A program made the position numbers and the translations under genes. From DASQDT01 sp036380435 (lineage in GTDB: Bacteria; Acidobacteriota; Blastocatellia; Pyrinomonadales; Pyrinomonadaceae): a stretch of DNA of 10,916 nucleotides. The notes below the pieces were generated by a model that had not been told where the DNA came from, ran no database searches, and saw only the letters and a program-made list of their open reading frames with translations. How positions within the stretch are numbered: position 1 is the stretch's first letter; each line of letters starts with the position of its first letter. Below, piece by piece: positions 1-5,643 of the stretch. The stretch lies in assembly GCA_036380435.1 (NCBI GenBank), contig DASVES010000381.1, forward strand, positions 1 to 10,916. Direction: 5' to 3'.

Positions 1-24
1 GATGTTGGTAAAGGTCTGTCGCAG

Positions 25-1473
25 GTGGGCGCGTCGGCGAACGCGAACGCCGACGCCGCGACGCACATGGACGCCCACGCCGCGACGCGCGCTGACGCCG
101 TCGCTTCTTCAACTTCAAGTCACGTCTCTTCAACTCATCTATCTTCAACACACGTCACCGTTATCCCGCGCGCACGCGTTGCGCGGGGCCGTTTCGAGCC
201 GGCGAAGGCGCTCGATGCGCTGGCCGGAGTCGTAGGGCCGCAGAACGTCTCGCTCAGGGGTGAGTCGGTCGTGGTCGCGCCGTGTACGACGGCGGAAGTA
301 CGCGAAGTTTTGAGGCTGACCGGGGGCACGGGCTGGCCGGTCGTGCCCGCTGGCGGCGAGACTTGGACTGACGCCGGTAACCCGCTCGCGTGCGCCGGCC
401 GCGTCGTTGTCAACACAACGCGCCTCACCGGCGTCGTCGAGCACGAGCCGGCAGACCTCGTCGCCACGGCCCGCGCCGGCACGACGCTCGTCCACTTTAA
501 CGGCGCACTCGCGCTCGCGCGACAATGGCTCCCACTCGACCCGCCCGACGACGGGCGCGCGACGCTCGGCGGCGTCGCCGCGACCGGCACGGGCGGCGCA
601 CAGTCTCTCGCCTACTCCCCGCCGCGCTCGCACGTCCTCGGCATGACCGTGGCGCTCGCCGACGCTCGCATCATTCACGTCGGCGGCCGCGTGGTGAAAA
701 ACGTGGCCGGCTACGACCTCTGCAAGCTGTTCGTCGGCAGCCACGGCACACTCGGTCTGATACTCGACGTGACCTTCAAACTCCGCCCGCGCCCGCGCCG
801 CGAGGCGACCGTCGTCGCGCAGGCTCGCGACACGCGGACGCTTCTCGAAGCCGGCCGCGCAATCATCGCTGCGAACCTCTCGCCCGTCGCCGTCGAGCTT
901 CTCTCGGCGCAGGTAGTGGCCGGCGCCGGGATCGAAACCGCCGGCGGGAGCGCCGGCCTGCTCCTGCGTTTCGCGGGCACTGACGAGGCCGTCGCGTGGC
1001 AGACCGCGAAGGCCGTCGAGACTATCGGCGCGCGCAGCAGGCTCGTCGATGTTAATGTGCTCGACGACGACGCGGCCGTCTGGGCGGGCCTCCAGTCCGC
1101 CGCTCTGAGCCTGCCGGCGCGCATCGTGTTGCGCGCGCGCGTGCCTTCCGCGGGGTTGCCTGATGTGCTCGACGCCGTATCGAACGTGCGGGCGGGCGAT
1201 GGTTCAAGATTGTGTTGGCACGCAGGGGTCGGCGACGGCCGGCTCCGATTGTTCGACGACGAGGAAAGGACGGACGTGGAGCACGCGGCGGAGGTCGAAC
1301 GTCTCCGCGTAGCTGCTCGGCGGCTCGGCGGCTCACTCGTCGTCGAGCGCGCGCCCGTGGCGGTGAAGGCCATCGTGGACGCGTGGGGTGTTAGTGATTC
1401 GACCGGCGCGCTCATGCGGCGCGTCAAGTCGCAACTCGACCCCGACGGAGTTTTCAGTCCGGGGCGCTTCTAA
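25..1473 (+). CDS. glcE: Glycolate oxidase FAD-binding subunit GlcE
   Basis: This is the FAD-binding subunit of glycolate oxidase, which acts with GlcD and GlcF to oxidise glycolate to glyoxylate and pass electrons to the respiratory chain. Numbering from GTG 25, the FAD-binding type-4 (PCMH) fold runs from about residue 60 to 255. Recognisable segments are EPADLVATARAGT (141-153), LPLDPPDDGRATLGG (169-183) and VVKNVAGYDLCKLFVGSHGT (223-242). The C-terminal LDPDGVFSPGRF is the usual end of this family. These match my memory of E. coli GlcE, which is about 350 residues; this protein has 482. The excess is partly an N-terminal low-complexity stretch (residues 1-50, rich in Ala, Ser, Thr and His) that precedes the fold. 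The start is uncertain: the frame is open to position 1, so the gene could begin outside the window. GTG 25 has a weak AAGG upstream, and ATG 67 is the alternative. glcF follows on the same strand. The family assignment is firm; the N-terminus is not. Confidence 0.9.
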   Translation: MGASANANADAATHMDAHAATRADAVASSTSSHVSSTHLSSTHVTVIPRARVARGRFEPAKALDALAGVVGPQNVSLRGESVVVAPCTTAEVREVLRLTGGTGWPVVPAGGETWTDAGNPLACAGRVVVNTTRLTGVVEHEPADLVATARAGTTLVHFNGALALARQWLPLDPPDDGRATLGGVAATGTGGAQSLAYSPPRSHVLGMTVALADARIIHVGGRVVKNVAGYDLCKLFVGSHGTLGLILDVTFKLRPRPRREATVVAQARDTRTLLEAGRAIIAANLSPVAVELLSAQVVAGAGIETAGGSAGLLLRFAGTDEAVAWQTAKAVETIGARSRLVDVNVLDDDAAVWAGLQSAALSLPARIVLRARVPSAGLPDVLDAVSNVRAGDGSRLCWHAGVGDGRLRLFDDEERTDVEHAAEVERLRVAARRLGGSLVVERAPVAVKAIVDAWGVSDSTGALMRRVKSQLDPDGVFSPGRF

Positions 1474-1565
1474 CAGTACCGCGAGCGGTAGCGAGCGGGT
1501 TTGACGCGAGCGAGACGGGCCTCTGGTCGATGGCACACCCGCTCGCTACCGCTCGCGGTACTGTT
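1472..1565. repeat. Perfect 29-bp inverted repeat between glcE and glcF
   Basis: Arms at 1472-1500 and 1537-1565 are exact reverse complements, separated by a 36-nt spacer. The left arm begins inside the glcE stop codon (TAA 1471-1473). Each arm contains a 10-bp unit repeated almost exactly (GCGAGCGGTA then GCGAGCGGGT), and the spacer holds a degenerate third copy. The transcript could fold into a very stable GC-rich hairpin between the two coding regions. Neither arm is followed by a U-tract, so it does not look like a standard intrinsic terminator. It resembles a REP-type or other dispersed palindromic element, or an mRNA-stability or partial-attenuation hairpin. The arms are seen directly; the role is inferred. 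Confidence 0.85.
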
Positions 1566-1574
1566 CACCCAAGC

Positions 1575-2957
1575 ATGTCACACGAGACACAACTCGGCGG
1601 CGCGCTCGCGGCGAACGGGGAGAAGATTCTGGCCTGCATCCACTGCGGCCTGTGTCTGGAGGCTTGCCCGACTTACGTCCACACGGGCGACGAGAACGAC
1701 GGGCCGCGCGGGCGCATTTACCTGATGCGAGCCGTCGAGGAGGGGCAACTCCCCGTAGAGTCCGCCTCCTTCCGCACGCACATCAGCCGTTGCCTGGGCT
1801 GTCGCGCGTGCGAGAGCGCGTGCCCGGCGGGCGTCGAGTACGGGCACCTGCTCGAAGCCGCGCGCTCCGACATCGCCGCCGTCGCGCCGCCGCGTGGGGC
1901 CACGGCGCGCCTGCTCAACTTCGCGCTCCGACACGTCTGGACGCATCCGCGCCGGCTGCGACTCGCGTTCAAACTCGCGCGCGTCTTCCGCGACTGCGGC
2001 GTCCCGCGTGTGCTGCGCGCGTTGGGCGCGGCGCGTCTCCTTCCGTCGCGCACCGCGTTCGCGCTGGCGCTCCTCGAAGCGTCCGCTCCCAGATCGTTGA
2101 GCTTAGGAGATCGTTTAGACGATAAATCATCCGACCGCGCCGGCGGTCGCAGCACTCCGAGGGTGGACAGTGCGACGGAGCCGGCGTCGCCGGCAAGGAA
2201 GGCGCTCTTGTTCACGGGCTGTGTGATGGAAGGATTGTTCGCGCGTGTGAATCGCGCGACGGGGCGCGTGCTCGCGGCGAACGCCTGCGCGGCCGTAGCG
2301 CCGGACGAACAGGTCTGCTGCGGGGCGCTCCACGCGCATGCCGGCGACCTCGAAGGCGCACGCCGGCTCGCCCGCCGCAACATCGATGCCTTCGCCGACG
2401 AAGCGGAGCGGGCCATCGTCACCAACGCCGGCGGCTGCGGCGCGATGCTCGCCTCGTATGACAAACTCTTCGCCGAAGGCGACACTTACGCGGAGCGCGC
2501 CCGTCAGTTCGCCGCACGCATCCGCGACGTGAGTCAACAACTCGAAGCCGTGGGCCAGCGCGAGGGCGCACCGCTCGGCGACGCGGGGGCCGTGACCTAC
2601 GACGCCTCCTGCCATCTCATCCACGGCCAGCGCGCCTTTGCCGCCCCGCTGAAAATACTCGCCGCGATTCCCCGCCTTCGCTTCGTCCCCCTCGAAGGCA
2701 GCGACGTGTGCTGCGGCGGGGCCGGCGTCTACAACCTGCTCGAAGTGGAGATGTCGGAGCGCGTGCTCGGCGAGAAACTGGCGCGCGTCGGCGACACCGG
2801 CGCGCGCCTGCTCGCCACGGGCAATCCGGGTTGCCACATGCAGATCGGCGCCGGCGCACTCTTGGCCGGGTCAGACCTGCGCGTCTGTCACCCCGTCGAA
2901 CTCCTCGACGAGTCCTATCGGCGCGCGGGTTTCTACGCCGCCGACGAGTCAGTGTAA
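1575..2957 (+). CDS. glcF: Glycolate oxidase iron-sulfur subunit GlcF
   Basis: This is the iron-sulfur electron-transfer subunit of glycolate oxidase, expected at the inner face of the cytoplasmic membrane with GlcD and GlcE. Numbering from ATG 1575, two 4Fe-4S motifs appear: CIHCGLCLEACP (21-32) and CLGCRACESACP (73-84). Two CCG domains follow, with VCCGALHAHAG near 247 and VCCGGAGVYNLL near 378, plus the associated cysteines in FTGC, NAGGCG, DASCHL and GNPGCH. From ATG 1575 it has 460 residues, against about 407 in E. coli. Much of the excess is an unusual linker at about residues 172-208. I prefer ATG 1575 over ATG 1530 because the extra 15 residues would be encoded largely by the inverted repeat at 1537-1565, and the first cysteine at residue 21 then sits near its usual place. 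Neither start has a clear Shine-Dalgarno site. It is co-oriented with glcE, 101 bases downstream, and probably cotranscribed. Confidence 0.92.
   Translation: MSHETQLGGALAANGEKILACIHCGLCLEACPTYVHTGDENDGPRGRIYLMRAVEEGQLPVESASFRTHISRCLGCRACESACPAGVEYGHLLEAARSDIAAVAPPRGATARLLNFALRHVWTHPRRLRLAFKLARVFRDCGVPRVLRALGAARLLPSRTAFALALLEASAPRSLSLGDRLDDKSSDRAGGRSTPRVDSATEPASPARKALLFTGCVMEGLFARVNRATGRVLAANACAAVAPDEQVCCGALHAHAGDLEGARRLARRNIDAFADEAERAIVTNAGGCGAMLASYDKLFAEGDTYAERARQFAARIRDVSQQLEAVGQREGAPLGDAGAVTYDASCHLIHGQRAFAAPLKILAAIPRLRFVPLEGSDVCCGGAGVYNLLEVEMSERVLGEKLARVGDTGARLLATGNPGCHMQIGAGALLAGSDLRVCHPVELLDESYRRAGFYAADESV
2091..2190 (+). repeat. Intragenic insert with imperfect palindrome in glcF linker
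   Basis: This stretch lies between the ferredoxin-like part and the first CCG domain of GlcF and encodes a polar, low-complexity linker. Its first 45 bases are clearly richer in A and T than the flanks. They contain a direct repeat AGATCGTT (2091-2098 and 2108-2115) and a small palindrome ATCGT-TTAG-ACGAT. The second half is an imperfect palindrome: GCCGGC at 2139-2144 and again at 2180-2185 flank GTCGC (2146-2150) and GCGAC (2172-2176). The reading frame stays open throughout. The pattern fits a small palindromic element inserted in frame, but it could equally be a naturally variable linker. Confidence 0.4.
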
Positions 2958-2968
2958 TCCTTGAAAGT

Positions 2969-4195
2969 TTAGTCCGCGCGGAAGGCCACGCGCCCGCCGA
3001 CGACGGTTAGCCTGACGTTGAAATCCGCGTCGAGCGCGACCAAGTCGGCGCGCTTGCCCGACTCTATGGAGCCGCAGTCGGCGTCGATGCCGAGCACGCG
3101 CGCCGGGACGTGCGCGGCCATGCGGGCGACTTCCGCAGTCGTCATGCCGAGTGAAAGACAGAGACGCACGGCGTCGAGCATGGAGATGACCGAGCCGGCG
3201 ATACTCCCGCGCTCGTTGCTTGTGCGTCCGCCCTCGACGCGAATCGTCTCGCCCCAGACGCGGTGCTCGCCTTCGCCCAGCCCCGTCGGCGCCACCGCGT
3301 CGCTGATGAGGGCGATGCGCTCCGGCGTCTTGCAACGCACGGCGAGACGCAGGGCCAGCGCTTCGCAGTGAACTCCATCGGCGATGAGGTCGCAGGTCAC
3401 ATCGTCGGCGAGCAAGCCCCAGCCGACGGGGCCGGGCGTGCGGTGGTGAAACTGCGGCATGGCGTTCATGAAGTGCGTCATGTGACGCGCCCCGGCCGCG
3501 CGCGCTTGTTCGAGTACATCGACCCCGGCGCGTGTATGGCCGATGGAGACGACCCAGTCGCGCGCGACGAGTTCTCGCACCAGCTCCACGCCGCCGTCGA
3601 TCTCGGGCGCGAGCGTCGTCATATGCACGGCGTCGGCGCGGCCGACGAGGGCGAGGCGTTCGAGGTCTGAAGGCTCGGCGTAGGAGCGGAAGAACTGTGT
3701 GCGGAGCGCGCCGCACTGGTGTTGGCTGACGAACGGCCCCTCGTAGTGGAGGCCGAGGGCGCGCGCGCCGGGTTCTTCCGCCGCGCGGGATTCCGCTTCC
3801 GTCTCGTGCTCCTGCTCGCGCATCAACTGCTCGACGGAGCGCGCCGCGCTCGCGTAGTCTTCGTCGGGCGCCGGGACGAGCGTCGGAAGCCAGGAGGTGA
3901 CGCCGCGCGCAACGAGGAAGCGCGACACGCGGCCGAGGCCGTTGGCGTCAGCTTCGTTCACGTCAACGCCCAAAGCGCCGTGGATGTGGATGTCGATGAA
4001 GCCGGGGAGAAGCGTCAACCCCTCCAGATCAATGGTCTCAACGTCGTGCGCGGGGAGAGGTTCTTCAGGCCCGAACACACGTTTGATCCTCCCCTGCTCG
4101 ATCAGGAGACATCCTTCCGAGAGGACGCCGCGCGCGCCTGTAATGGACGCTCCACGCAGAAGCAAATGACCGTCACGTTTCTTCTTCTCACTCAT
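2969..4195 (-). CDS. nagA: N-acetylglucosamine-6-phosphate deacetylase NagA
   Basis: NagA hydrolyses GlcNAc-6-phosphate to glucosamine-6-phosphate and acetate in the cytoplasm, feeding chitin- or cell-wall-derived amino sugar into glycolysis or recycling. It is an amidohydrolase-superfamily TIM barrel. Numbering from ATG 4195 (408 residues, normal for the family): GFIDIHIHG gives H70 and H72, LHYEGPF gives E152, SIGHTRAG gives H220, THFMNAM gives H241, and ISDAVAPTG gives the catalytic D299. The HxH pair is the arrangement I associate with two-metal NagA such as that of Bacillus, rather than the single-metal E. coli type. GTG 4216 would add seven residues. I prefer ATG 4195 because GAAGG (plus-strand 4206-4210) lies 10 bases upstream. 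No nagB, transporter or regulator is visible beside it. It converges on glcF with only 11 bases between stops and no clear terminator. Confidence 0.93.
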   Translation of the reverse strand: MSEKKKRDGHLLLRGASITGARGVLSEGCLLIEQGRIKRVFGPEEPLPAHDVETIDLEGLTLLPGFIDIHIHGALGVDVNEADANGLGRVSRFLVARGVTSWLPTLVPAPDEDYASAARSVEQLMREQEHETEAESRAAEEPGARALGLHYEGPFVSQHQCGALRTQFFRSYAEPSDLERLALVGRADAVHMTTLAPEIDGGVELVRELVARDWVVSIGHTRAGVDVLEQARAAGARHMTHFMNAMPQFHHRTPGPVGWGLLADDVTCDLIADGVHCEALALRLAVRCKTPERIALISDAVAPTGLGEGEHRVWGETIRVEGGRTSNERGSIAGSVISMLDAVRLCLSLGMTTAEVARMAAHVPARVLGIDADCGSIESGKRADLVALDADFNVRLTVVGGRVAFRAD

Positions 4196-4264
4196 AATCT
4201 CGATGCCTTCATTCACATGCGTCTCAAGTCAACTCGCGAACAACACTCCAACAGAGAGCGGCCA

Positions 4265-4293
4265 ATCGTAAAATCCAACGCTTGGCTAATCAA
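4265..4293 (-). promoter_or_regulatory. Candidate sigma70-type promoter for nagA
   Basis: On the minus strand, TTGATT (plus 4288-4293) and TACGAT (plus 4265-4270) are separated by exactly 17 bases and point at nagA. Each hexamer matches 4 of 6 consensus positions. The predicted transcript start would lie near 4258, leaving a leader of roughly 60 bases. This is prediction only, but the location in the sole divergent intergenic gap supports it. Confidence 0.35.
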
Positions 4294-4310
4294 GTTGCAT
4301 CCTCTATGAT
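4282..4310 (+). promoter_or_regulatory. Candidate sigma70-type promoter for the TPR gene
   Basis: TTGGCT (4282-4287) and TATGAT (4305-4310) are 17 bases apart; the -10 matches 5 of 6 consensus positions and the -35 matches 4 of 6. Transcription would start near 4317, about 30 bases before ATG 4347. Its -35 box directly abuts that of the candidate nagA promoter on the other strand, so the two would compete or share a regulator. Confidence 0.4.
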
Positions 4311-4346
4311 TTTGTAAGTGTTACCCGCTCTGGCAACGATTCCATC

Positions 4347-5528
4347 ATGTTCGTCCTGACAGCTTCGCACAAGATTATCACCGCTCGCGGTCTCCTGGCA
4401 TGCGGCCTTCTGCTGCTCCCGATTGGGACGACGGCACAGACGCCGCCGCCCAATGACTGCTCCGGCGCGACTCCACAGCTTGCCGCGGCGCGCGCGGCCG
4501 AGGAGCGCTCAGACTGGAGCGCCGCGCTTTCCAACTATCAAACGGCCCTCGAACACGCGCCCCGCTGCGTCGAACTTTTGATAAATCTCGGCGCGACTCA
4601 CAATCGCCTCGGCCAGCCGGAGCAGGCCATTGTGACATTTCAACGCGCCGCGACGCTCAATCCGAACCTCGCTGTGGCGCACCTCAACTTAGGCATTACG
4701 TTTTTCCGCGCGCGCCGCTACGAGGACGCCGGCGCGGCGCTCGCACGCGCGGTCGAGATCGAACAGTCCAACGTGCAGGCGCGACAAATGCTGGCGCTCA
4801 CACTGATCGCGCGCGAGCAGTTCACCGAAGCCGCCGCGCAGCTCGAATGGGTGCTGGCGCGCGAGGAGTCGAATCGTGGGGTGCTGCTGGCGCTCGGCGA
4901 ATGCTATCTGCGTCTGAAGCGATACCGGGAGGCTGCCGAGCGCCTGGGCCGTCTCGTGCAGTTAGACCCAAACTCGGCGGCGGCGCGGCTCCGCCACGGC
5001 GAGGCGCTCGACAACTCCGGCGAATCCGAGTTGGCCCTCGGCGCTTTCCAACGGGCCGTTCAGCTCGACGCGCGTTTGTCCGAGGCTCACTATGCCCTCG
5101 GCTACGCCTTCCTCAAGCGGGGCAATCTCGCCGAGGCGGCCAGCGCCTTCGAGGCCGAGCTTCGGCTCAACCCTGACATGTTGCTGGCACGCTACCATCT
5201 CGGCAAGGTTTATCTGCAACAAGAGCGGCTCGCCGAGGCGACGGAATCGTTGACCCGCGTGGTCGATGCGTCGCCGGAGTTCCGCCCCGGTCTTGAGGCA
5301 CTGGGCCAAGCGCTTTTGAAACAGAAGGAGGCGGCGCGCGCCGTCGTCATGCTCGAACGTGCGGTCAAACTCGGCCCCGACTGGCCCGACGGCCACGCGC
5401 TTCTCGGGCGTGCCTACATGGCCGCCGGACGCCGGGCGGAGGCCGGGCGGGCGTTCGCCATGGCCCAGCAACTGGCCGCGCGCGAGCGCAAGAGACTCGA
5501 AGAGAAGGTAGACAAGCAGAAGCCCTGA
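4347..5528 (+). CDS. Exported tetratricopeptide-repeat protein
   Basis: The protein has 393 residues and is built almost entirely of tandem TPR units from about residue 45 to 380, roughly ten 34-residue repeats. These carry the typical pattern of A-L-G-Y/L, A-F-A and P at the turn, for example LGATHNRLGQPEQAIVTFQR and LGYAFLKRGNLAEAASAFEA. TPR arrays form helical scaffolds for protein-protein contacts, so no enzyme activity is implied. The N-terminus (K9, R14, then hydrophobic residues 16-27 and TTAQ near 28-31) looks like a signal peptide, suggesting a periplasmic location. C19 sits in an LLAC context, but the hydrophobic core lies mostly after it, so signal peptidase I is likelier than lipoprotein processing. 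The C-terminus is charged (RERKRLEEKVDKQKP). ATG 4347 lacks a strong Shine-Dalgarno site. It is a monocistronic unit with its own promoter candidate and terminator. The specific partner is unknown. Confidence 0.88.
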   Translation: MFVLTASHKIITARGLLACGLLLLPIGTTAQTPPPNDCSGATPQLAAARAAEERSDWSAALSNYQTALEHAPRCVELLINLGATHNRLGQPEQAIVTFQRAATLNPNLAVAHLNLGITFFRARRYEDAGAALARAVEIEQSNVQARQMLALTLIAREQFTEAAAQLEWVLAREESNRGVLLALGECYLRLKRYREAAERLGRLVQLDPNSAAARLRHGEALDNSGESELALGAFQRAVQLDARLSEAHYALGYAFLKRGNLAEAASAFEAELRLNPDMLLARYHLGKVYLQQERLAEATESLTRVVDASPEFRPGLEALGQALLKQKEAARAVVMLERAVKLGPDWPDGHALLGRAYMAAGRRAEAGRAFAMAQQLAARERKRLEEKVDKQKP

Positions 5529-5554
5529 CCTCGACAGTACCGAGGTCAGGGCTT
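5520..5554. terminator. Hairpin terminator at the end of the TPR gene
   Basis: A 13-bp perfect inverted repeat, AGCCCTGACCTCG (5521-5533) against its complement (5541-5553), is extended by an A-T pair at 5520/5554 and has a 7-base loop. The left arm contains the TGA stop (5526-5528) of the TPR gene. Only three T residues follow immediately on the plus strand, so the U-tract is weak. Because the neighbouring receptor gene converges on this point, it may also stop minus-strand transcription. Confidence 0.7.
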
Positions 5555-5584
5555 TCAGCTTGCTCAGTCTTAACGGTCGTGGTA

Positions 5585-5615
5585 CGAGGGCCGACTCGGC
5601 GGGAGTCGGCCCTCG
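5585..5615 (-). terminator. Hairpin downstream of the receptor gene
   Basis: CGAGGGCCGACTC (5585-5597) and its exact complement (5603-5615) form a 13-bp GC-rich stem with a 5-base loop, 28 bases past the receptor stop codon on the minus strand. No T-run follows in either direction, so it may act as a 3'-end stabiliser or a factor-assisted stop rather than a classical intrinsic terminator. With the 5520-5554 hairpin it fills most of the 115-base convergent gap. Confidence 0.55.
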
Positions 5616-5643
5616 AACTGTAAGCGCACCGAGGACGATTCGC

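Noticed and set aside
711..1427. A long minus-strand open frame (238 codons) opposite glcE
   Set aside because: High GC suppresses stop codons, and the translation is Arg/Ser/Pro/Ala-rich with no family resemblance. It is a shadow of glcE.
2958..2968. Possible terminator between converging glcF and nagA
   Set aside because: The gap is only 11 bases and shows no inverted repeat.
3263..3670. Plus-strand open frames within nagA
   Set aside because: They are antisense to a well-conserved enzyme and show no recognisable domain or ribosome-binding site.
4380..4391. A 12-bp match (ACCGCTCGCGGT) between the TPR signal-peptide region and the glcE-glcF inverted repeat arm
   Set aside because: It is too short and is itself a near-palindrome in GC-rich DNA. 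It is not convincing as a second repeat copy without the rest of the arm.
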